Part shown: positions 1 through 5,347 of the stretch, in pieces
How the letters are laid out: every line of letters starts with the position of its first letter
How positions within the stretch are numbered: the stretch's first letter is position 1
NCBI GenBank assembly: GCA_031279615.1
Contig: JAITIE010000140.1
Span: 1 to 13,367, forward strand
Direction of reading: 5' to 3'
From: Candidatus Margulisiibacteriota bacterium
GTDB taxonomy: Bacteria > Margulisbacteria > Termititenacia > Termititenacales > Termititenacaceae
DNA: 13,367 nucleotides
Position numbers and translations under genes: made by a program
Notes under the pieces: generated by a model
The model's database searches: none
Seen by the model: only the letters and a program-made list of their open reading frames with translations
What the model was told of the DNA's origin: nothing

Positions 1-29
1 GCGGCAGAATACTCGCGCGGTTGGCATAG
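1..29 (+). CDS. Possible C-terminal tail of an upstream gene (partial)
   Basis: The frame ending in TAG at 27-29 is open from the window edge and reads GRILARLA before the stop. It is only eight codons, so the evidence is weak. In its favour, the stop lies directly before the aroC promoter element at 30-38, an arrangement also seen at 1751-1781, where the acetyltransferase stop precedes the hrcA promoter. No function can be given. Confidence 0.25.
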
Positions 30-38
30 TGCTATAAT
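30..38 (+). promoter_or_regulatory. Extended -10 promoter of aroC, leaderless geometry
   Basis: TGC followed by the perfect hexamer TATAAT (33-38) is an extended -10 element. Six bases then separate it from the aroC ATG at 45, so initiation about seven bases after the hexamer would start the transcript on the start codon. There is no Shine-Dalgarno sequence. The same TGC-hexamer-N6-ATG spacing precedes hrcA and tsaB in this window, which supports the call. Confidence 0.65.
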
Positions 39-44
39 CCTTTC

Positions 45-1148
45 ATGCTGCGTTTGTTGACTTCCGGCGAGTCGCACGGTCCCGGCCTCACGGCGGTATT
101 GGACGGTTTTCCGGCGGGCGTAAAAATCGCCAAAAAATTTATCGATGCTGAGCTGGCGCGCCGCCAGCAGGGTTACGGGCGCGGCGGCAGACAAAAAATC
201 GAAAAAGACGAGGCGTGGATTTTATCCGGTATCCGCCACGGCCTCTCGCTGGGCTCGCCGATAACTCTTTTCGTGGAAAACAAAGACTTCAAAAACTGGG
301 CGGAAAAAATGGCGCCGGAGCCGGTCAGAGGCCAAATGGAGCCGGTGACCAAACTCCGCCCGGGGCACGCGGATTACGCCGGTGTGGTGAAATACGGTTT
401 TACGGATTTGCGCAATGTGCTGGAGCGCTCCTCCGCGCGTATGACCGTGGCGCAGGTGGCGGCCGGCGCGGTGTGTAAGCAATTTTTAGGAAATTTCAAG
501 ATAAATATTGCCAGTAAAGTTTTGAAAATCGGGTCGGCCGCCGAGCGGAGCCGAGGCGGCCAAATTACTTGGTCGCCGGGTGCAGCAGGGGCGGCGCGGC
601 TGAACGCCGCGGCCAGAGCCGCGATTGACGCGGCGCGCCGGGACGGCGACACTCTTGGCGGCGTGGTGGAATTAAATATTTCCGGCGCACCGGTAGGATT
701 AGGCTCGTATGCGCAGCCGGATCGAAAACTGGACGGCCGTTTAGCCGGCGCATTGATGAGTTTGCAAGCGGTCAAGGGCGTGGAAATCGGTCTGGGTTTC
801 GCGGCTGCAGATTTGCCGGGCAGCCAGGCGCAGGACGAGATTTTTTACAAAAACAAAAAAGTGTTCCGCAAAACCAACAATGCCGGCGGCATCGAAGGCG
901 GCCTGTCCAACGGCGAGGATATAATCGTGCGGCTGGCTTTCAAGCCGATACCGACTTTGATGCGGCCGCTCAATACTATCGACTGGCGGACGAAAAAAGC
1001 GGCGGCCGCCCATGTGGAGCGCGCCGATGTCTGCGCCGTTGAAGCCGGAGCGGTGGTTGCTGAGAGCATCGCGGCTTTTGTTCTGGCGGATGCTTTCCTC
1101 GAAAAATTTGGCGGGGACAGTCTGGCGGAAATAAAATCCCGCGTATGA
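45..1148 (+). CDS. aroC: Chorismate synthase
   Basis: Chorismate synthase performs the last step of the shikimate pathway, converting 5-enolpyruvylshikimate-3-phosphate to chorismate with reduced FMN in the cytoplasm. The 367-residue length is usual for the family. The family signatures are visible: GESHGPGL at residues 8-15, RPGHADYAG after residue 100, and ERSSARMT near residue 130. The protein begins MLRLLTSGESHG, the expected N-terminus for AroC, so the ATG at 45 is right even though no ribosome binding site precedes it; a promoter placed to give a leaderless message does. The TGA stop overlaps the next ATG by four bases (ATGA), suggesting translational coupling to the acetyltransferase. 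The gene is intact. Confidence 0.97.
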   Translation: MLRLLTSGESHGPGLTAVLDGFPAGVKIAKKFIDAELARRQQGYGRGGRQKIEKDEAWILSGIRHGLSLGSPITLFVENKDFKNWAEKMAPEPVRGQMEPVTKLRPGHADYAGVVKYGFTDLRNVLERSSARMTVAQVAAGAVCKQFLGNFKINIASKVLKIGSAAERSRGGQITWSPGAAGAARLNAAARAAIDAARRDGDTLGGVVELNISGAPVGLGSYAQPDRKLDGRLAGALMSLQAVKGVEIGLGFAAADLPGSQAQDEIFYKNKKVFRKTNNAGGIEGGLSNGEDIIVRLAFKPIPTLMRPLNTIDWRTKKAAAAHVERADVCAVEAGAVVAESIAAFVLADAFLEKFGGDSLAEIKSRV

Positions 1149-1753
1149 CGGACAAACAAAAAATGTTAGCCGGGCGGCTCTACATCGCGCAGGGCGAGGA
1201 AATTAGACGGGATATACTGCGCTGTCGCAAAATCCTCCGCCGGTTCAATCAAACGGGAATAGAAAATTTCCGGCGCCGGACAAAGCTGCTGCAAGAACTT
1301 TTTGCCCGCGCCGGAAAAAATATTTATATTGAGCCGCCGTTCCATTGTGATTACGGCGCGCAAATCAGCGTCGGCGACAATTTTTACGCGAATGTCAATT
1401 GCGTGATACTCGATGTCTGCGCGGTTACTATCGGCAGTGATGTTTTTCTTGGCCCCAATGTGGGGATTTATACCGCGGCGCATCCGCTGGATGCCGCGGT
1501 GCGCGCCGAGCGACTGGAATACGGCAGCCCGATCAATATCGGCGACGGGGGTTGGCTCGGCGGCGGCGTGTCTGTTTTGCCGGGGGTTACGATTGGCGCG
1601 AATGCCGTGATCGGCGCGGGAAGCGTCGTTACCAAAAATATTCCCGCCAATGTTGTTGCCGCCGGCAATCCTTGCCGGGTCCTGCGGCGGCTGACCGCCC
1701 GCGACCGAAAATTTTGGGAAAAACAAAAACAAGAATACTGCCGTTTGGCATAG
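1145..1753 (+). CDS. Left-handed beta-helix O-acetyltransferase, maltose/galactoside acetyltransferase type
   Basis: This 202-residue protein resembles the Maa/LacA/NodL group of acetyl-CoA dependent sugar O-acetyltransferases. The N-terminal 60 residues are helical and basic, like the family's Mac domain (MTDKQKMLAGRLY then a run of Arg-rich helices). From about residue 70 there are hexapeptide repeats (INIGDGGWLGGG, VTIGANAVIGAGSVV), the hallmark of the left-handed beta-helix. His113 in the AAHPLD motif is the expected catalytic base, and the C-terminal GNPCRVLR stretch is typical of acetyl-CoA binding in the family. The start overlaps the aroC stop by four bases. The sugar substrate cannot be told from sequence, and nothing in the aroC context points to one. 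Confidence 0.9.
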   Translation: MTDKQKMLAGRLYIAQGEEIRRDILRCRKILRRFNQTGIENFRRRTKLLQELFARAGKNIYIEPPFHCDYGAQISVGDNFYANVNCVILDVCAVTIGSDVFLGPNVGIYTAAHPLDAAVRAERLEYGSPINIGDGGWLGGGVSVLPGVTIGANAVIGAGSVVTKNIPANVVAAGNPCRVLRRLTARDRKFWEKQKQEYCRLA

Positions 1754-1772
1754 CGCGCGGCAGAGATTTTTT

Positions 1773-1781
1773 TGCTAAAAT
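1773..1781 (+). promoter_or_regulatory. Extended -10 promoter of hrcA, leaderless geometry
   Basis: TGC followed by TAAAAT (1776-1781), then exactly six bases and the hrcA ATG at 1788. A start seven bases past the hexamer falls on the A of the ATG. No Shine-Dalgarno sequence and no TTAGCACTC/GAGTGCTAA (CIRCE) operator lies nearby. It has the same geometry as the aroC and tsaB promoters. Confidence 0.65.
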
Positions 1782-1787
1782 ACCGTT

Positions 1788-2573
1788 ATGGAATTAACCT
1801 CTCGCCAGCGCAAGATTTTGGCTCTCGTGGTCAGGGAATATATCGATTCGGCGGCTCCGGTCGGCTCCGCGGTGATCTGCCAGAAATATCTGGAAGAAGT
1901 GTCTTCGGCAACAGTGCGCAATGAACTGGCCGCGCTGGAGGAGCTGGGTTTTTTGACGCACCCCTACACGTCGGCGGGACGTATCCCGACAGACCGCGGC
2001 TATCGTTTTTATGTGGATGAGCTGATGGAAGCCTACCGCCTGACCGCGCGGGAAAAAACGCTGGTCGAGCAACTGCAGATTGCGCTGGGGCGTGATTTGC
2101 ATTCGCTACTGGACGAGACCATGAAAGCAATTCAATCGCTGTCCGAGAATTACACGACGGTGCTCAAGACCGACGACCTTTTGTTAAATGAATTGACCGG
2201 CAGCGTGCGGAATACTCTGGAGCGCGCGCGCCAGGAATCACTGCATCTTTCCGGCCTGTCCAAGATGTTTTATGAGCCGGAATTTGAAAATGTGCAGAAC
2301 GTCCGCCGGATGATGGACTTGCTCGACGACAAGACGGAAATGATGCATATTCTGGACGAGCACAGCGGCGGCGAGACCAGCGTCAGCATCGGCGCGGAGC
2401 TGCAGGCCGAACCGCTTAAAGATTTTTCTCTGGTAGCCCAGGATTTTTTTTATAAAGGCGAAAAGGTCGGCTCGCTGGGCATTATCGGGCCGACACGCAT
2501 GCGCTACAGCAAAATCACGGCGGCGGTGGACAATATTGCCCGCGCGCTGGATGAAATTTTTGCGGAGTTATAA
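1788..2573 (+). CDS. hrcA: Heat-inducible transcription repressor HrcA, short form
   Basis: HrcA represses class I heat-shock operons by binding CIRCE, with activity set by GroEL. The N-terminal winged helix is clear: RQRKILALVVREYIDSAAPVGS, then SSATVRNELAALEELGF and TSAGRIPTDRGYRFYVD (residues 6-76). The C-terminal end is also typical, with GSLGIIGPTRMRYSKITAAVDNIA at 228-251. The protein is only 261 residues, against roughly 340 in well-studied HrcAs. The shortfall is in the middle: the text passes from LSENYTTVLKT (about 118-128) to HLSGLSKMFYEPEF (153-166) with little of the usual first half of the GAF-like domain and inserted dimerisation segment. The frame is intact and flanking matches are good, so this looks like an evolved deletion rather than a frameshift. 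No ribosome binding site is present. TAATG overlap couples it to the HD gene. Confidence 0.92.
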   Translation: MELTSRQRKILALVVREYIDSAAPVGSAVICQKYLEEVSSATVRNELAALEELGFLTHPYTSAGRIPTDRGYRFYVDELMEAYRLTAREKTLVEQLQIALGRDLHSLLDETMKAIQSLSENYTTVLKTDDLLLNELTGSVRNTLERARQESLHLSGLSKMFYEPEFENVQNVRRMMDLLDDKTEMMHILDEHSGGETSVSIGAELQAEPLKDFSLVAQDFFYKGEKVGSLGIIGPTRMRYSKITAAVDNIARALDEIFAEL

Positions 2574-3142
2574 TGCTTTTTTCTGACGCGCAAAAACTGC
2601 TGGATAAATACGTCAAAGGCGAGACCCTGCGGCGGCACTGCCTGACGGTGGCCGTCGCGCTGGAGTACTGGGCGCGCGCTCTGGGCGAGCCGGATCCGGA
2701 ATTCTGGAAAAGCGCCGGCTTGCTGCACGACATCGATTTTGAGCTTTACCCGAATGAACACTGCCAGAAAACCAGAGAAATACTGGAAGCGGAAAAAGCC
2801 AATTTTCCGGGGATTACCGAGGAGTTGATCCGCGCGGCGCTCAGCCACGGCTGGAATATTGTCAACGACGTGAAGCCGGAAACGCGGCTGGAAAAAGTCC
2901 TCTACACGGTGGACGAGTTGACCGGCTTGATTTTCGCCTGCGCTATGGTGCGCCCGTCCAAAAGCGTTATGGATTTGGAAGTGAAGTCCGTGCTGAAAAA
3001 ATTTAAAAACCCCGCTTTCGCCGCCAACTGCAGCCGCAAAGTGATAACCGACGGCGCGGAACTGCTGGGCATGGAATTGAGCGACGTGATTGAAAAAACC
3101 ATTCTGGCTATGCGCTCAGCCGCCCCTTTGCTCGGTGTGTAA
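2573..3142 (+). CDS. HD-domain metal-dependent phosphohydrolase
   Basis: The 189-residue protein carries the HD metal-site pattern in order: His22 (RRHCLTVA), His52-Asp53 (LLHDIDF), His92 (LSHGWN) and Asp114 (TVDELTG). HD proteins are divalent-metal phosphohydrolases acting on nucleotides and other phosphoesters; this single-domain type is common in bacteria and its substrate is unknown. The ATG shares its A with the hrcA TAA stop (TAATG), and GGAG lies seven bases upstream, so it is translationally coupled to hrcA. There is no signal peptide or membrane segment. A role in heat shock is not implied by the sequence; the link is only co-transcription. Confidence 0.85.
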   Translation: MLFSDAQKLLDKYVKGETLRRHCLTVAVALEYWARALGEPDPEFWKSAGLLHDIDFELYPNEHCQKTREILEAEKANFPGITEELIRAALSHGWNIVNDVKPETRLEKVLYTVDELTGLIFACAMVRPSKSVMDLEVKSVLKKFKNPAFAANCSRKVITDGAELLGMELSDVIEKTILAMRSAAPLLGV

Positions 3143-3166
3143 CTTTTTCTCGCGCGGAGGAATTTT

Positions 3167-4300
3167 TTATGAAAACACTTGTTCTCCGCGGTCATAATGG
3201 TATTTTAAATAATCAAGAACTTCTTGGCCAAAACTATTGAGCAGCGGTTCCGTAAACGATCCAGCGTTTTTATAATAATCATCAGCGCTCAACATATTCG
3301 GCGTATACCAGGCGCAAAAAACCCAGGCAAAACTGTGCAAATTTTTCCCTTTTAAAAACGCCTCACGAAGTTTAGTCCAGACTGCGCTTGGTGAGCCGGC
3401 TCTGGCGTTCTCTGCTTCAAATCCCCATTCCGTCACCAGCACAGGCCTCGTGTTTTGCAATTCATCAAGCGCCTGCGTCCATATTGAGGGGTCATTATGT
3501 AATCCTGTGTATATATGCCAGGCATATGCTGTATTGTTGTCCGGCAATAGATTGTTTTTTATGCCTCTTAAATCAAATGTCCAGTGCTGACCGGCCGCAA
3601 TGATGATATTATTTTTATTATTTTCGGGCGCTCTTATGATATCTATGAGCGTCTGCCATTTTGTTTTTAAGTTTGCCCAATTTGCGGCATAAGCATTTGC
3701 ATTATAGTTGTCCGAAAACGGCTCATTCCACAATTCAAATAAAATCCTGCCGTCCGAAAACTCTGGCTGACTGGCTATGGTAGTCCAAAAATCTATCGCC
3801 GTATTAAAGTTCGCGCTATACAACTCATCATACGAATTAACCGAACCGTCTACAGGATGAGCGATAGTGTGATAATCAATGATGACGAATAATCCTGCGG
3901 CTAACGCCGCTTGAACATTTTCTTTCAAACTATTTAGCACACTTGTTTTATTTGAGATCCAAAATTTAGGATGCACGGCAATGCGCGCGGCGTTTGCTTT
4001 CAGTTTGTTCTTGATTTCAGTGTAGTTCGGATCAGCAAAACCGCCGCTGCTTCTCAAATGATATGGATCCCCCACATTTACGCCGCGCAGAACAACTTCC
4101 TGGAAACCCTGCGCGCTATTGCCATATTTTATTTTGCTGCCGTCCACCGCGAGATATTTAGCGCCGGATGCTGGCGGCACAGCTTGTCCTTCACGATCCT
4201 TGCCGGAGATGTTTTTTTCTGCTTTGCCGCAACCAAACAATAGCAGAACTGCCAGCAGAGATATTCCGAACAGTATAAATTTTATTCTAAACAATGCCAT
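3167..4300 (-). CDS. Glycoside hydrolase family 5 (cellulase-type) lipoprotein
   Basis: The 377-residue protein starts with a lipoprotein signal: a basic Arg5/Lys7 segment, a hydrophobic run, and lipobox LFGC with the lipidated Cys at residue 24, so it should be membrane-anchored on the outside. The GH5 (beta/alpha)8 fold signatures follow: RGVNVG (72-77), DYHT (142-145), FELWNEPF with acid/base Glu193, WHIYTG (261-266), and LVTEWGFE with nucleophile Glu291. GH5 enzymes cleave beta-1,4-glucans, mannans and related polysaccharides; the substrate here is not resolved. It is transcribed against its neighbours and is visibly more AT-rich than they are, which suggests separate acquisition. Only weak GGAA precedes the ATG. 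It separates hrcA-HD from grpE-dnaK-dnaJ. Confidence 0.9.
   Translation of the reverse strand: MALFRIKFILFGISLLAVLLLFGCGKAEKNISGKDREGQAVPPASGAKYLAVDGSKIKYGNSAQGFQEVVLRGVNVGDPYHLRSSGGFADPNYTEIKNKLKANAARIAVHPKFWISNKTSVLNSLKENVQAALAAGLFVIIDYHTIAHPVDGSVNSYDELYSANFNTAIDFWTTIASQPEFSDGRILFELWNEPFSDNYNANAYAANWANLKTKWQTLIDIIRAPENNKNNIIIAAGQHWTFDLRGIKNNLLPDNNTAYAWHIYTGLHNDPSIWTQALDELQNTRPVLVTEWGFEAENARAGSPSAVWTKLREAFLKGKNLHSFAWVFCAWYTPNMLSADDYYKNAGSFTEPLLNSFGQEVLDYLKYHYDRGEQVFS
3169..3240 (+). other. Small ORF with strong ribosome binding site, possibly the truncated start of a lost gene
   Basis: GGAGG at 3156-3160 sits eight bases before ATG 3169, better than the signal of most genes here. The frame reads MKTLVLRGHNGILNNQELL and stops at 3238-3240 after 23 codons. 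It lies antisense to the 3' end of the GH5 gene, just where the AT-rich island begins. It could be a real small peptide gene of the hrcA-HD operon, or the surviving start of an operon gene cut when the GH5 island entered. TTCTC/GAGGAA around 3148-3162 followed by T6 could instead act as a weak terminator. Confidence 0.3.
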
Positions 4301-4346
4301 TTAATTGTTCCAGTATAAATTTATTTTAATATAATTATTTGGCTTT

Positions 4347-4363
4347 AGTAAATATATTTTACT
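4347..4363. repeat. Palindrome AGTAAA-N5-TTTACT
   Basis: Perfect six-base arms around TATAT, within the likely promoter zone of the GH5 gene (its start codon is about 47 bases away on the minus strand). It could be an operator, but in such AT-rich DNA a 6/6 dyad may arise by chance. Confidence 0.35.
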
Positions 4364-4402
4364 ATCGTTAAAACATGCCAAAAATTGTATAGATTTTTGT
4401 GT

Positions 4403-4419
4403 TGTATAATTTTTATACA
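4403..4419. repeat. Operator-like palindrome TGTATAA-N3-TTATACA
   Basis: A perfect 7-3-7 inverted repeat. Its close relative starts 47 bases downstream at 4450 with the same outer sequence TGTATAA/TTATACA. Two near-identical 17-base dyads between divergent genes suggest a dimeric regulator site. Which regulator binds is unknown, and no regulator gene is adjacent. Confidence 0.5.
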
Positions 4420-4449
4420 TAACTTGTGTATTATTTCTAAACGAATATT

Positions 4450-4466
4450 TGTATAAAATTTATACA
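4450..4466. repeat. Operator-like palindrome TGTATAAAATTTATACA
   Basis: A perfect 8-1-8 inverted repeat, related to the one at 4403-4419. It lies about 38 bases upstream of the TTGGCA at 4505, on the grpE side of the divergent region. Confidence 0.5.
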
Positions 4467-4520
4467 GCATTCCTGTTTTCGCTGTAAATACGCCGAAAAT
4501 AATCTTGGCATGTAGTTTTC

Positions 4521-4549
4521 TGTACATATAGCCAAAACAGCAATAATAT
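4521..4549 (+). promoter_or_regulatory. Candidate promoter of the grpE-dnaK-dnaJ operon
   Basis: TGTACA (4521-4526), a 17-base spacer and TAATAT (4544-4549) predict a start near 4556, about 30 bases before the TTG start of grpE. TTGGCA at 4505-4510 with TATAGC at 4527 is an alternative. I find no CIRCE operator here. Confidence 0.4.
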
Positions 4550-4584
4550 GGAATAATCGGCCAAATCAAAAGGAGTTGTCAAAA

Positions 4585-5193
4585 TTGACCGAACACAAGA
4601 AAGAGGAACATAAACAGCATAAGGAAAACAAACCTGCTGAGGAAAAACGACTGGCGGAAAAAAAACCGGATGCGGCCAAAGCTGAGCCGCAGAAAATAAA
4701 AATAGACGCTTTGAAAGCGCAGGAAAATCAAAGCGCGGCGGACGCTAAAAAAACCGCCGAGCTGGCCGAAAAATTAAAAGCTGCTGAAGATAAATATTTG
4801 CGTTTGTGCGCGGAGTTTGACAATTTCCGCAAGCGCACCGAGGCGGAAAAAATCGAGCATGCCAAATACGCCGCTGGCAAATTTATCGAAGCTGTGCTGC
4901 CGGTGCTGGATAGTTTTGAGCGCTCGCAAAAAGCGCTCGACGCGGACGCCGCGGCTGGCGAGGAAGTCAAAAAAGGCTTCGCGCTGATTCATCGGCAGCT
5001 GGAGGATGTTTTGCAAAAGTTTGGCGTGACGAAAATGACGGCTGTCGGCCAGCTTTTTGACCCGCGCTTTCACGAGGCGGTGTTGCAAAAAGAATCCGGC
5101 CAGCCGGCGCAGACGGTGCTGGAAGAATTGCAAACCGGCTATGTGCTGCACGACAAGGTGTTGCGGCCAGCGATGGTTGTAGTAGCAAAATGA
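4585..5193 (+). CDS. grpE: Nucleotide exchange factor GrpE
   Basis: GrpE promotes ADP release from DnaK. The first 70 residues are charged and low-complexity, followed by a long predicted coiled coil with LRLCAEFDNFRKRTEAEK, then the C-terminal beta domain ending FGVTKMTAVGQLFDPRFHEAV and GYVLHDKVLRPAMVVVAK, all standard for GrpE. No ATG is available. The frame has TTG at 4576 and TTG at 4585; AAAAGGAG at 4568-4575 touches the first but lies nine bases before the second, so 4585 is preferred, giving 202 residues beginning MTEHKKEEH. The gene is first in a plus-strand unit with dnaK, dnaJ and a zinc peptidase, and is separated from dnaK by 154 bases containing a large hairpin. Confidence 0.95.
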   Translation: MTEHKKEEHKQHKENKPAEEKRLAEKKPDAAKAEPQKIKIDALKAQENQSAADAKKTAELAEKLKAAEDKYLRLCAEFDNFRKRTEAEKIEHAKYAAGKFIEAVLPVLDSFERSQKALDADAAAGEEVKKGFALIHRQLEDVLQKFGVTKMTAVGQLFDPRFHEAVLQKESGQPAQTVLEELQTGYVLHDKVLRPAMVVVAK

Positions 5194-5207
5194 TAAAACC
5201 AGGCGAA

Positions 5208-5303
5208 GTGAATATTTATTGCCGGAGCGCGTCTGGTTCGAACTTAACAAGCGCGAGCGAAGTTAAGTGAGAAGCCACCACGTGCGGAGGCAATAATATT
5301 CAC
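5208..5303. repeat. Large near-complete hairpin between grpE and dnaK (structured RNA or palindromic element)
   Basis: Hand folding pairs about 36 base pairs in 96 bases. The outer stem is 5208-5223 with 5289-5303 (15 pairs, one bulged T). A symmetrical GGA/GGA internal loop follows, then 5227-5232 with 5280-5285, short stems around 5234-5239 with 5271-5277, a G.A/A.G loop, and 5242-5248 with 5262-5268 (7 pairs). A GCGA tetraloop (GNRA type) caps it at 5253-5256. No T run follows, so it is not a standard terminator. The direct repeat CGAAG at 5204-5208 and 5303-5307 flanks it, as a target-site duplication would. Confidence 0.8.
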
Positions 5304-5333
5304 GAAGCTGAGTGTAAAAAACAAAAGAACTTT

Positions 5334-5340
5334 AAGGAGG
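5334..5340 (+). promoter_or_regulatory. Shine-Dalgarno site of dnaK
   Basis: AAGGAGG, seven bases before the dnaK ATG at 5348. It is one of the strongest ribosome binding sites in the window and lies outside the upstream hairpin, which ends 30 bases earlier, so the hairpin does not directly sequester it. Confidence 0.8.
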
Positions 5341-5347
5341 AAAAATT

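Larger units (their letters stand above)
4301..4575. other. AT-rich divergent intergenic region between GH5 and grpE
   Basis: These 275 bases hold no credible gene: the one long minus-strand frame (74 codons) gives a Tyr/Cys/Ile-rich product unlike a protein. They hold three palindromes (4347-4363, 4403-4419, 4450-4466), a direct repeat of CAGTATAAATTT at 4311 matching one inside the GH5 start at 4271, and TTGGCATGT in both orientations (TTGGCA at 4505-4510 plus, 4376-4381 minus). The mirrored arrangement suggests divergent promoters with shared operators. Confidence 0.5.

Noticed and set aside
4345-4569. 74-codon minus-strand frame between GH5 and grpE
   Set aside because: Composition is Tyr/Ile/Cys/Lys-rich as expected from random AT-rich DNA, there is no ribosome binding site, and it spans the palindromes and promoter.
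5204-5307. grpE-dnaK hairpin as a CIRCE operator or a Rho-independent terminator
   Set aside because: The arms do not match TTAGCACTC/GAGTGCTAA and no T run follows the stem on either strand.
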